DNA of 64,000 nucleotides from Loripinus fragilis (lineage: Eukaryota > Mollusca > Bivalvia > Lucinida > Lucinidae), in the NCBI GenBank assembly GCA_964019695.1, contig OZ026528.1:58708452-58772451 (forward strand). The letters are read 5' to 3'. Of this stretch, positions 11,004-24,300 are shown in pieces; the first letter of the stretch is position 1; each line of letters opens with the position of its first letter. A program made the translations under genes and the position numbers. The notes below the pieces were generated by a model. The model saw nothing but the letters and a program-made list of their open reading frames with translations, did no database searches and was not told the origin of the DNA.

Positions 11004-13224
11004 GGTAAACCTGGGTTCTATGAGGTGGGTTTACTCGGGCGGGTAATATCGTGCCAACCCTGACCCCACCCCTTCTGGTTTCAGAAATATCCAAATGTCA
11101 CTAAATGCAATTTCAAACTGAAATAATGGTGAATTTTATTTCGCAAAAATTTTATATCATATCCAGTAAATATATCCAGCTAATGCAGTTAACTATTACA
11201 CAACAATCATATAGTAAAAACCTTTCTTTTAATATCAAATATTATTGCAATTATAATAGAAATCCAGGTTACGTCCAAATCACAGACACAGGGAAATTTT
11301 ATAATAATAATGTCTGGAAATTACTGAGGTTGGGTGACAAATTCCACCCCCGGTATTTACCAGTGGCATTTACCTGTATTTCCCGGCATTGAAAATAAGT
11401 CTCGAGTTGGAAATACTGGCAAATATAATGTTTTTGCGGTGAAATGGCAATTTGTTTTTTAGCTGTAAAATGCAGCAGATATCTTTAGGAAGTTGACCTA
11501 CTTCTCAATAAGTGTGGAAAACATTGTTGATGCTGACAAGCTGGTCTATGAAAGAAACCAGCTGATCAGGATCTAGGTTGTTTTTTTTAAAAAAAGAGTC
11601 AAAAGAACAAGAGTTAATTTTGGGATCAGCAGCCTTAGTGAAGAGGTAACAGAATAGCCAGGGGCAAGGATGAACAGTATGATGTCATGATTGACTTCAT
11701 ATTTTAACTTAAGACAATTAAAGTCCAGGTGACTACAAACAGAGGTGTCTTTTATTGAGTTATAGTTTGGCTTCAAATTTCAGGTATCCCCTGGAAGTCA
11801 GAAAAATGGTGTAATATCAGTATTGAAACTGAAATTTTCACACCATTACCTAACTAATCATCATGACTTTAAACACTCATCCAAATACCCAACCTTATCT
11901 GTAGCTATGCACAAGCCAACTGATGAGTACTTTGGCAGGTACGAAACAGGGTTTTTATTCTTCTAAATTTTCGCTTAATTAAAATTTAATGTTAAAGAAT
12001 TATACTTATACCTTAAACTAAGATAATTTAGCTGATAGCTTGATTTTTACTTATAATATTGTGGATATTCAAATAACCTTATGTCAGGCCTGATCAGTGT
12101 CCAAACTGTTCGCAAAAGTTATCAGCAGACAACACTAGTAGGCATAGAGTTAACCCTTCTCATTTTTGTACCCGTAAATAAGTACTTTGACAAACAGTGA
12201 AGACCCCGATCAAATGCTGCTTGATAAGGTGGCATTAAATCAGGATCTGCACAGTATGCTTAAAATTAACACTCTTCAGAGACATTTATACATGATTTTA
12301 TAGAAAGTTTGACATGAGACCCCTTAAAATACAAAATGGACTATTCCATTTTTGTTGTATCAATATGTATGGGATAATCCATCAGAATGAAAAAGGTTAT
12401 CTGATTATGCATTCATTCAAATATTCACTTTACTATGATAATGAACTTAGAATAACTGAATTATACTCCAATATTACACTCTTATCAAAGCTGCTATTTT
12501 GGCCAAATAAAAAAATATGGTTGGTTCAGGTTACATCTTGAACAAAATTAGGGTAGGTAGGTTGTTTACTTTTTTTGAAAACTTTTTTTACTTGGAGTAT
12601 TCAGACCTGCTTGGAAATGAAATAAGATAACTGATATAAAAGGGTCTATTTTTGAAGATTTACCCTTGTTTTAATCTTCTTCCTTCCAAAACCAAAGACT
12701 GAATGCATAGAAATTTAGATTTCCATTTCGGATGGCCATTTTGATATGTATTTTTTCTCCAAAATTCTGAAGTTGGAAGATTTAATTTGTTCTGAAATTC
12801 TCTACCAACTTCAGAATTTGGATAAAAAAAGTTTAGAGTAGGGGGTAAAAAATTAGGGTAGGTTGGGTAACCTGAGCCACACATATTTTTTTTCTTGGCC
12901 TTAGATTGATGGTACTGGCATTTGTTTTTTGTGGGTGAAGGTATCTCATTACATATTAGCACTTATAACAGGCTGAGTAGCTAGATTTGGAACTTTGAAA
13001 GGTTTTGTAACTTCATTTTTGACATAATTCATTAAATATAAATATATAGATATTATCTGTTGCATGTGTTACAAATTTGTCTGAACCCATAGCCTCTAGT
13101 AGTGATTAATATTAAACATCAGACTCCTAACATTGGTGTTATCTATCATGAAGCAAATTACATTGTACTTTCGCATCATCACTCAGAAATTTTTATGATA
13201 CTGAAAAAGATTTGTAACAAGAAC
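11004..13224 (+). repeat. Inner palindrome, left arm
   Basis: This is mirrored at 18380-14516. Shared landmarks are GGTGGGTTTACTCGGGCGGG near 11022 and its complement near 18340, a T-run/A-run near 11581 and 17550, and the end near 13220 (GAAAAAGATTTGTAAC) against 14516 (TTACAAATCTTTTTC). The right arm carries two extra insertions (about 17642-17890 and 14995-16430) that this arm lacks. ORFs here (11105-11392, 11573-11776, 12314-12541, 12660-12962) show no domain. Confidence 0.9.
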
Positions 13225-13249
13225 ACTATAATATGCACATATGCTCTTT

Positions 13250-13490
13250 TGTTTTGATTCTTTCCTGGATTCTTATATCTCCATCAACCTGATGTTGGTC
13301 AATTCATCTAACCACACTTATTTCTGGTCAAGCTTGACTGAGCGGTTAACCAGTACTTCGTGCACATACATGTACTTTCTGTTTCACTTGTAAATGACAA
13401 CAACCCTTCTCGGCGGAAGGAGGAGAATGAATGACTGAAGAAATTATTTCAAGTTCAATCTCCACAAAAGTATGGAACCATTGGTGTAGA
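13250..13490 (-). mobile_element. SINE family B, truncated copy
   Basis: It matches 54996-55310 through the words AAGCTTGACTGAGCGGTTAA, GACAACAACCCTTCT, CGGCGGAAGG and GAAATTATTTCA in the same order. The tRNA-like head is degraded. Confidence 0.6.
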
Positions 13491-13896
13491 GCCGAAATAT
13501 TTAAACCTGTTCCAGCTAGGAATCAAATCCAGGTTCTTGCATGGGAATTCATTCCACGAAGCTGTTCGAAGCCGCAAAATCCATGTTCAAATCATGAGAT
13601 TCATGTGCTGTTTGAACATGACTTTTACTTGAAAAAGCTTAAGCTAGGCCCTGATTTGTATGCATGACGTTACACGGGAAAGCTTTGTGGCCGTGACTGA
13701 CCATTTCGCTGGTGCTTTGTTCTCGAAAATGTTGCATGCGTATATATGACGTTGTGGCGACGTAATGACGTTTGAAAGTTTGACGATGAGGCCATTTTGT
13801 TTAGAGAAATCAAGCGTAAGAGAAGGGATAATTAATGTTTAAGTGACGTTTGCAGCGCGGTTTATGCTGAAATCAGGTAAAATATGCAAGAATAAC

Positions 13897-14022
13897 GATC
13901 ACACATGTTTGTTTCATTGAATTAACACTTGCCGGGTCTGAACACTTGGCCTAATGGCCTCATGTTCAAAGAGCTTCCTTGGGACCCGGCAAATGTTAAT
14001 GCATGAAAGAACATGTGTGATC
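13897..14022. repeat. Long imperfect hairpin (126 nt)
   Basis: Two arms of about 42 nt begin GATCACACATGTT and end AACATGTGTGATC, and both include the GCCGGGTC/GACCCGGC core. They fold around a loop that is itself self-complementary near GGCCTAATGGCC. Related, diverged sequence lies at about 60225-60490, so this is the end of a repeated element rather than a host RNA gene. Confidence 0.65.
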
Positions 14023-14515
14023 CCTATATTGTTTGATCAACAGGCAAACACTACCACATCGCTGTAAGAGCCGACTTATATCGCAAGGCAGTAGAAGTAT
14101 ATTTATATACCTAGACCCTGTGGCATACAGTATAAAAATTACTGACTCAATTTCAGGAGTACGAAAGAACCTAAAAATATATATGGCTTTGGTCCTATAT
14201 GTATGAATAAAGTATTCAGGTAATAGTAAAATTTGTCTTGTACACACAGATATATGCCAATGTATTCCAGTGCAGTATTTAAAAAGCCTATTTTAAAACA
14301 AAATAGGCTAAAAAGTCATGAAATATGCTTTGTATCAGTGCTGCAGACATTAAACTTTTAAAAATCCTGTTCAAAATCCTACTTCCACCTCCCCGTTGGT
14401 GAGCAGGGGGCAACATATAATAATATCCCTTTTATTATTATGTGGCTAACGGAAGGGGTACCTATGTATTTCCTTGGGAAATTTGTGAATATTGAAAAAA
14501 CACAATGTTTTTCAT

Positions 14516-17500
14516 TACAAATCTTTTTCAGTATCATAAAAAATTCTGAGTGATGATGTGAAAGTACAATGTAATTTGCTTCATGATAGATAACACCAAT
14601 GTTAGGAGTCTGGTGTTTAATATTAATCACTACTAGAGGCTTTGGGTTCAGACAAATTTGTAACACATGCAACAGATAATATCTATATATTTATATTTAA
14701 TGAATTATGTCAAAAATGAAGTTCCAAACCTTTCAAAGTTCCAAATCTAGCTACTCAGCCTGTTATAAGTGCTAATATGTAATGAGATACCTTCACCCAC
14801 AAAAAACAAATGCCAGTACCATCAACCTAAGGCCAAGAAAAAAATATGTGTGGCTCAGGTTACCCAACCTACCCTAATTTTTTACCCCCCTACTCTAAAC
14901 TTTTTTATCCAAATTCTGAAGTTGGTAGAGAATTGCAGAACAAATTAAATCTTCCAACTTCAGAATTCAAAATGGCCATCCGAAATGGAAATCTAAAGGA
15001 TCATTGACGGTTTGGGCCTTATACGCCTATTTTTCTGATTCTCAGAACACTGCTTTTGAGCTTCTAGTGTGTTGCATGTAGTTTCAGTGCAGTAGGTGAA
15101 TCTAATGGCAAGAGCCAGCTAGCAAAATATTTTCAAAATTCCTGCGCATACGAGAGTTATGGCGGGTAGAAAGGGGAGGGGGTCTGAAATTTTATGAAAA
15201 TAAAAAGTGCTTTAAAGTGATCCCTGCACGTTTTCTTGATTTATTTGGTAGGCATGGTGATATCTATTGAACATTCCATATACAGAGTAGTAACGAATCA
15301 CGATTATTGATGAAATGGTTTTAAAAACAAAATAGGTTTTGTAATAAAATGATTTTAGGGAGATAATTTCGACGTTACCTGTACATTTTTGACTACATGT
15401 ACCGTAAATAATACAAAACTGAAAGCTAAACAAAAGAAATAAATATTTTTGAAGGAATGAAAGTGTCCCATTTAGCATTGGAAAGTAAAACTGATTCTAG
15501 CTAAATCCTTTGAATATTACTTTTGTTTTTTTAAAGGGCATAGCATGTTGAATGTATTTAAAGTGTCCGAATATTTATGGTATACATATGCATGTGTATC
15601 CTATATGAGACAATATATTGAACACAAAAGTATTTACCTGTCAAAACTCTTTGCATGTCAGTGGATAATTGTGTCGTCCGCCAAAGCCTTTTGCAAACAG
15701 TTTGAACCCAGATGAAGACCAACAGAATGTCGGTCTTGATCACGATCCAAACTGTTTGACACTCTGATGGTGGTCCTGGGTGGTTTAGTTTTAAAAACTT
15801 AATTTTGAAGAAAGTCAGCAGACGAAAATAAAAACATGAACAATTCCCTAGCATGCAAATAGATAAGTACAGGACGTTTGCAAAATAATGTGTCATTTAA
15901 TAACAGTGAGATTTTTTCTTACGAAAAAATGCATAAAACATTGCTAATTCTACTTTTAATCTTTAAGTACTTTATAATAAACTAGAACAGAATACAAAGC
16001 AATTTAGGAGGTTCGTTCTAGAGAGCTTCATTACTGTCATTAATTTCTTATTTGGTAGAAAAGGCATTTTATGGGCTTAGGCCTTGGGTTTTTGGGCTGC
16101 TGAACATCTTCCCCCCCCCTTGTGCCAGCAAGCCACTTCCATACAATGTGTAAAATATGGTAACACATATACATGCAAAAGCTTTTGCTGGCACACGGGG
16201 GGGAATGATATTTTAAAAAATGTTTTCGGATTTCTATATATCTTAATGTAAAACTGATTGTTCTACCCAAAATTTTACATCATTAAAGCATTTAATTTTG
16301 AAAACGGATTTCACAGCCATAAAGTACTCAGGTCAGGGTAGCTTCAAGCTGAAGAAAGGGACAATTGACAAACTTTTATTTTTACTGAAAACCATAGGCA
16401 TTTACCCATAGCAAGTGTCAATGATCCTTTCTATGCATTCAGTCTTTGGTTTTGGAAGGAAGAGGATTAAAACAAGGATAAATCTTCAAAAATAGACCCT
16501 TTTATATCAGTTATCTTATTTCATTTCCAAGCAGGTCTGAATACTCCAAGAAAAAAAAGTTGTCAAAAAAAGTAAACAACCTACCTACCCTAATTTTGTT
16601 CAAGATGTAACCTGAACCAACCGTATTTTTTTATTTGGCCAAAATAGCAGCTTTGGTAAGAGTGTAATATTGGAGTATAATTCAGTTATTCTAAGTTCAT
16701 TATCATAGTAAAGTGAATATTTGAATGAATGCATAATCAGATAACCTTTTTCATTCTGATGGATTATCCCATACATATTGATACAAGAAAAATGGAATAG
16801 TCCATTTTGTATTTTAAGGGGTCACATGTCAAACTTTCTATAAAATCATGTATAAATGTCCCTGAAGATTGTTTTATTTAAGCATACTGTGCAGATCCTG
16901 ATTTAATGCCACCTTATCAAGCAGCATTTGATCTGGGTCTTCACTGTTTGTCAAAGTACTTATTTACGGGTACAAAAATGAGAAGGGTTAACTCTATGCC
17001 TACTAGTGTTGTCTGCTGATAACTTTTGCGAACAGTTTGGACACTGGTCAGACCTGACATAAGGTAATTTGAATATCCACATATTATTATAAGTAAAAAT
17101 CAAGCTATCAGCTAAATTATCTTAGTTTAAGGTATAAGTCTAATTCTTAAACATTAAATTTTAATTAAGCGAAAATTTAGAAGAATAAAAACCCTGTTTC
17201 GTACCTGCCAAAGTACTCATCAGTTGGCTTGTGCATAGCTACAGATAAGGTTGGGTATTTGGATGAGTGTTTAAAGTCATGATGATTAGTTAGGTAATGG
17301 TGTGAAAATTTCAGTTTCAGTACTGATATTACACCATTTTTCTGACTTCCAGGGGATACCTGAAGTTTTAAGCCAAACTATAACTCAATAAAAGACACCT
17401 CTGTTTGTAGTCACCTGGACTTAAATTGTCTTAAGTTAAAATATGAAGTCAATCATGATATCATACTGTTCATCCTTGACCCTGGCTATTCTGTTACCTC

Positions 17501-18380
17501 TTCACTAAGGCTGCTAATCCCAAAATTAACTCTTGTTCTGTTGAATCTTTTTTTTAAAAAAAAAACCTAGATCCTGATCAGCTGGTTTCTTTCATAGACC
17601 AGCTTGTCAGCATCAACAATGTTTTCCACACTTATTGAAAAGTACAGGTTTCAGCTGAACAGGATAAAATTTGGGAGAAGTGTAGTATATAGAATATTCA
17701 GCATGATAAGGGCTAAAGATAAGGGCTAAAGATACCTTTTTTGTTAAAATTATTTCAGAATTTCGGCCTAAGATTCATTTTTGGCTGTACTAACATGTTT
17801 AAATGTATTCGAAGGTTGTATGCTGATATGCTGATAACCTCATATTCAATATTTACATTTCTACTCATTTAGTTAAGTTATTCTATCTTAGGTCAACTTC
17901 CTAAAGATATCTGCTGCATTTTACAGCTAAAAAACATATTTGCCATTTCACCGCAAAAACATTATATTTGCCAGTATTTCCAACTTGAGACTTATTTGCC
18001 ATGCCGGGAAATACAGGTAAATGCCACTGGTAAATACCGGGGGTGGAATTTGTCGCCCAACCTTAGTAAATTTCCAGACATTATTATTAGTAAAAATTTC
18101 CCTGTGTCTGTGATTTGGATGTAACCTGGATTTCTATTATAATTGCAATAATATTTGATATTAAAGAAAGGTTTTTACTATATGATTGTTGTGTAATAAT
18201 TAACTGCATTAGCTGGATATATTTACTGGATATGATATAAAATTTTTGCGAAATAAAATTCACCATTATTTCAGTTTGAAATTGCATTTAGTGACATTTG
18301 GATATTTCTGAAACCAGAAGGGGTTGGTACGATATTACCCGCCCGAGTAAACCCACCTCATAAAACCCAGGTTTACCTGA
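14516..18380 (-). repeat. Inner palindrome, right arm
   Basis: This is the reverse complement of 11004-13224, interrupted by a 1.4-kb TIR element (14995-16430) and by an extra segment at about 17642-17890. The extra segment resembles 7240-7410 (AGTGTAGTAYATA and ATGACAAAGAT-like words). The minus-strand ORF at 18087-18287 is the counterpart of the ORF at 11105 in the left arm, which is the conservation expected from duplication and not evidence of a gene. Confidence 0.9.
14995..16430. mobile_element. 1.4-kb TIR element inserted in the inner right arm
   Basis: The terminal inverted repeats are 14 bp: AAAGGATCATTGAC at 14995 and GTCAATGATCCTTT ending at 16430. The left arm preserves the empty site near 12705-12720. 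A strong internal inverted repeat lies at about 16113-16205 (TTGTGCCAGCAAG and CTTTTGCTGGCACA flanked by C- and G-runs). ORFs at 15212-15478, 15558-15896 and 16040-16270 show no transposase motif. Comparison with the empty site shows no clean target duplication. Confidence 0.7.
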
Positions 18381-21300
18381 CAAATGGTACTTATAGAGAG
18401 AACAGACATATCAATTTAGGTACTTAGCATATTTGGACAGATCTAATTGGATTTCATGGAAATATTCCAAGATGGGTCACTTCCCAACTTGGAATATCAC
18501 TTGTTTCAAGTGATTTGGTGTTTTTCAGCATTAATTAGGTAAATTTACTGTGACAAATGATACTTATAGTGGAAACAGACATATTTTTGTAGGTGCCCAT
18601 TAGCATATTTGGAGACATGTAATTGGATTTCATAGAAATAATCCAAGATGGGCAATTCTCAACTTGGAATATCACTTTTTTCAAGTAAATTGGTGTGTTT
18701 AAACATTAATTAGGTAAAAACATGTGGCAAATGGTACTTATAGAGAGAACAGACATATCAATTTAGGTACTTAGCATATTTGGACACATGCAATTGGATT
18801 TCATGGAAATATTCCAAGATGGGACATTTCTAACTTGGAATATCACATGCTTGAAGGGAATTGGTGTGTTTCAGCATTAATTTGGTAAATTTACTGTGAA
18901 AAATGAGACCTTTTGTAGAAACAGATATATTTATTTAGGTTTAAGCATATTTGGACACATCTTAAAGGATTTCATGGAAATATTCCAAGATGGGGCATTT
19001 CCCAACTTGGAATATCACTTTTTTCAAGTGATTTGGTGTTTTTTAGCATTAATTACGTAAAATTACTGTGACAAATGATACTTATAGTGGAAACAGACTT
19101 ATTTATGTAGGTGATTAGCCTATTTGGACACATCTGATAGGTTTTCATGGAAATATTCCAAGATGGGGCATTTTCCAACTTTAAATATAACTTGTTTCAA
19201 GATTATTGGTGTGTTTTAACATTAATAAAGTAAAAAAACATGAGACAAATGATACTTATAGTGAGAACAGACATATCAATTGTGGTACTTAGTAGATTTG
19301 GACACATCTAATTGAATTTCAGGGAAATATTCCAAGATGAGCCATTTCCCAACTTGGAATTTAACTTATTTCAAGTGATTTTGGTGTGTTTTAACATTAA
19401 TTAGGTAGCGTTACTGTGACAAACGAGACCTTTTGTAGAAACAGACATATTTATTTTGGTTTTAGCATAGTTGGACACATCTTAAAGGATTTCATGGAAG
19501 TATTCCAAGATGGGTCACTTCCCAACTTGGAATATCACTTGTTTCAAGTGATTTGGTGTTTTTCAGCATTAATTAGGTAAATTTACTGTGACAAATGATA
19601 CTTATAGTGGAAACAGACATATTTTTGTAGGTGCCCATTAGCATATTTGGAGACATGTAATTGGATTTCATAGAAATAAATCAAGATGGGCAATTCTCAA
19701 CTTGGAATATCACTTTTTTTCAAGTAAATTGGTGTGTTTAAACATTAATTAGGTAAAAAACATGTGGCAAATGGTACTTATAGAGAGAACAGACATATCA
19801 ATTTAGGTCCTTAGCATATTTGGACACATCCAATTGGATTTCATGGAAATATTCCAAGATGGGACATTTCTAACTTGAAATATCACTTGTTTCAAGGGAA
19901 TTGGTGTGCTTCAGCATTAATTAGGTAAATTTACTGTGAAAAATGAGACCTTTTGTAGAAACAGATATATTTATTTAGGTTTAAGCATATTTGGACACAT
20001 CTTAAAGGATTTCATGGAAATATTCCAAGATGGGGCATTTCCCAACTTGGAATATCACTTGTTTCAACTGACTTGGTGTTTTTCAGCATTAATTAGGCGA
20101 ATTTACTGTGAAAAATGAGACCTTTTGTAGAGACAGATATATTTATTTAGGTTTAAGCATATTTGGACACATCTTAAATGGTTCTATTGAAATATTCCAA
20201 GATGGGGCATTTCCATACTTGGAATATCACTTGTTTCAAGTGATTTGGTGTTTTTCAGCATTAATTACGTAAAATTACTGTGACAAATGATACTTATAGT
20301 GGAAACAGACTTATTTATGTAGGTGATTAGCATATTTGGACACATCTAATAGGTTTTCATGGAAATATTCAAAGATGGGGCATATTCCAACTTGGAATAT
20401 AACTTGTCTCAAGATTATTGGTGTGTTTTAACATTGATTAAGTAAAAAAAAACATGAGACAAATGATACTTATAGTGAGAACAGACATATCAATTGTGGT
20501 ACTTAGTGTATTTGGACACATCTAATTGAATTTCATTGAAATATTCCAAGATGAGCCATTTCCCAACTTGAAATTTAACTTATTTCAAGTGATTTTGGTG
20601 TGTTTTAACATTAATTAGGTAGCGTTACTGTGACAAACGAGACCTTTTGTAGAAACAGACATATTTATTTTGGTTTTAGCATAGTTGGACACATCTTAAA
20701 GGATTTCATGGAAGTATTCAAAGATGGGTCACTTCCCAACTTGGAATATCACTTGTTTCAAGTGATTTGGTGTTTTTCAGCATTAATTAGGTAAATTTAC
20801 TGTGACAAATGATACTTATAGTGGAAACAGACATATTTTTGTAGGTGCCCATTAGCTTATTTGGAGACATGTTATTGGATTTCATAGAAATAATCCAAGA
20901 TGGGCAATTCTCAACTTGGAATATCACTTTTTTCAAGTAAATTGGTGTGTTTAAACATTAATTAGGTAAAAAAAACATGTGGCAAATGGTACTTATAGAG
21001 AGAACAGACATATCAATTAAGGTACTTAGCATATTTGGACACATCCAATTGGATTTCATGGAAATATTCCAAGATGGGACATTTCTAACTTGGAATATCA
21101 CTTGCTTCAAGGGAATTGGTGTGTTTCAGCATTAATTTGGTAAATTTACTGTGAAAAATGAGACTTTTTGTAGAAACAGATATTTTTATTTAGGTTTAAG
21201 CATATTTGGACTCATCTTAAAGGATTCATGGAAATATTCCTAGATGGGGCATTTCCCAACTTGGAATATCACTTGTTTCAACTGATTTGGTGATTAGGTG

Positions 21301-24300
21301 AATTTACTGTGAAAAATGAGACCTTTTGTAGAACAGATATATTTATTTAGGTTTAAGCATATTTGGACTCATCTTAAAGGGTTCTATGGAAATATTCCAA
21401 GATGGGGCATTTCCCAACTTGGAATAGCACTTGTTTCAAGTGATTTGGTGTTTTTCAGCATTAATTACGTAAAATTACTGTGACAATGATTCTTATTGTG
21501 GAAACAGACTTATTTATGTAGGTGATTAGCATATTTGGACACATCTAATAGGTTTTCATGGAAATATTCCAAGATGGGGCATTTCCCAACTTGGAATATA
21601 ACTTGTTTCAAGTAAATTGGTGTGTTTTAACATTGATTAAGTAAAAAAACATGAGACAAATGATACTTATAGTGAGAACAGACATATCAATTGTGGTACT
21701 TAGTATATTTTGACACATCTAATAGAATTTCATGGAAATATTCCAAGATGAGCCATTTCCCAACTTGGATTTAACTTATTTCAAGTGATTTTGGCGTGTT
21801 TTAACATTAATTAGGTAGCGTTACTGTGACAAACGAGACCTTTTGTAGAAACAGACATATTTATTTTGGTTTTAGCATAGTTGGACACATCTTAAAGGAT
21901 TTCATGGAAATATTCCAAGATGGGGCATTTCCCAACTTGGAATATCACTTGTTTCAAGTGATTTGGTGTTTTTCAGCATTAATTACGTAAAATTACTGTG
22001 ACAAATGATACTTAAAGTGGAAACAGACGTATTAATGTAGGTGCTTAGCATATTTGGACACATCTAATAGGTTTTCATAGAAATATTCCAAGATGGGACA
22101 TTTCCCAACTTGGAATATAACTTGTTTCAAGTAAATTGGTGTGTTTTAACATTAATTTAGTAAAAAAAACATGTGACAAATGATACTTATAGTGAGAACA
22201 GACATATCAATTTTGGAACTTAGTATATTTGGACACATCTATTTGAATTTCATATTCCAAGATGTGCCATTTCCCAACTTGGAATATCACTTGCTTCAAG
22301 GGATTTGGTGTGTTTCAGCATTAATTAGGTAAATTTACTGTGACAAATGATACTTATAGTGGAAACAGACATATTTTTGTAGGTGCCCATTAGCATATTT
22401 GGAGACATGTAATTGGGTTTCATAGAAATATTCCAAGATGGGGCAATTCTCAACTTGGAATATCACTAATTCCATGTAAATTGGTGTGTTTTAATATTAA
22501 TTAGGTAAAAACATGTGTTAATTGATACTTATTGTGAGAACAGACATATCAATTGTGGTACTTAGCATATTTGAACAGATCTAATTGTTTTTCATGGAAA
22601 TATTCCAAGATGAGCCATTTCCCAACTTGGAATTTAACTTATTTCAAGTGATTTTGGTGTGTTTTAACATTAATTAGGTATCGTTACTGTGACAAACGAG
22701 ACCTTTTGAAGAAACAGACATATTTATTTTGGTTTTAGCATAGTTAAACACATCTTAAAGGATTTCATGGAAGTATTCCAAGATGGGGTATTTCCCAACT
22801 TTGAATATCACTTGTTTCAAGTGAATAGGTGTTTTTCAGCATTAATTAGGTATATTTACTATGACAAATGATACTTATAGTAGAAACAGACGTATTAATG
22901 TAGGTGCTTAGCATATTTGGACACATCTAATAATATTCCAAGATGGGGCATTTCCCAACTTGGAATATAACTTGTTTTAAGTAAATTGGTGTGTTTTAAC
23001 ATTATTTAAGTAAAAAAAAACATGTGACAAATGATACTTATAGTGAGAACAGACATATCAATTTTGGTACTTAGTACATTTGGACACATCTAATTGAATT
23101 TCATGGAAATATTCCAAGATGTGCCATTTCCCAACTTGGAATATCACTTGCTTCAAGGGATTTTGTGTGTTTCAGCATTAATTAGGTAACGTTACTGTGA
23201 CAAATGAGACCTATTGTAGAATCAGACACATTTATTCAGGTTTTAGCATATTTGGACCATCTTAAACGATTTCATGGAAATATTCCAAGTTGGGCATTTC
23301 CAAACTTTGAATATCACTTTTTTCAAGTGATTAAGTGTTTTTCAGCATTACGTAGGTAAATTTACTGTGACAAATGATACTTATAGTGGAAACAGACATA
23401 TTTTTGTAGGTGCCCATTAGCATATTTGGAGACATGTAATTGGGTTTCATAGAAATATTCCAAGATGGGGCAATTCTCAACTTGGAATATCACTAATTCC
23501 ATGTAAATTGGTGTGTTTTAATATTAATTAGGTAAAAACATGTGTTAATTGATACTTATTGTGAGAACAGACATATCAATTGTGGTACTTAGCATATTTG
23601 TACAGATCTAATTGTTTTTCATGGAAATATTCCAAGATGAGCCATTTCCCAACTTGGAATTTAACTTATTTCAAGTGATTTTGGTGTGTTTTAACATTAA
23701 TTAGGTATCGTTACTGTGACAAACGAGACCTTTTGTAGAAACAGACATATTTATTTTGGTTTTAGCATAGTTAAACACATCTTAAAGGATTTCATGGAAG
23801 TATTCCAAGATGGGGTATTTCCCAACTTTGAATATCACTTGTTTCAAGTGAATAGGTGTTTTTCAGCATTAATTAGGTATATTTACTATGACAAATGATA
23901 CTTATAGTAGAAACAGACGTATTAATGTAGGTGCTTAGCATATTTGGACACATCTAATAATATTCCAAGATGGGGCATTTCCCAACTTGGAATATAACTT
24001 GTTTTAAGTAAATTGGTGTGTTTTAACATTAATTAAGTAAAAAAAAACATGTGACAAATGATACTTATAGTGAGAACAGACATATCAATTTTGGTACTTA
24101 GTACATTTGGACACATCTAATTGAATTTCATGGAAATATTCCAAGATGTGCCATTTCCCAACTTGGAATATCACTTGCTTCAAGGGATTTTGTGTGTTTC
24201 AGCATTAATTAGGTAACGTTACTGTGACAAATGAGACCTATTGTAGAATCAGACACATTTATTCAGGTTTTAGCATATTTGGACCATCTTAAACGATTTC

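Larger units (their letters stand above)
13225..14515. other. Spacer of the inner palindrome
   Basis: This single-copy centre lies between the inner arms. It contains a truncated family-B SINE (13250-13490), a diverged repeat shared with 60150-60490 (about 13560-14030) and a long hairpin (13897-14022). The remainder up to 14515 has no supported gene; the minus-strand ORFs at 13996-14247 and 14379-14672 look incidental. Confidence 0.7.

Noticed and set aside
10843..11094. Minus-strand ORF spanning the satellite/inner-arm boundary, similar to satellite ORFs at 19936, 23716, 30049 and 30550
   Set aside because: All are in-frame readings of satellite monomers, with no independent coding signal.
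13740..13790. TGACG-rich cluster as a CRE-type promoter
   Set aside because: It lies in a dispersed repeat with a diverged copy at about 60225-60490, and no gene follows.
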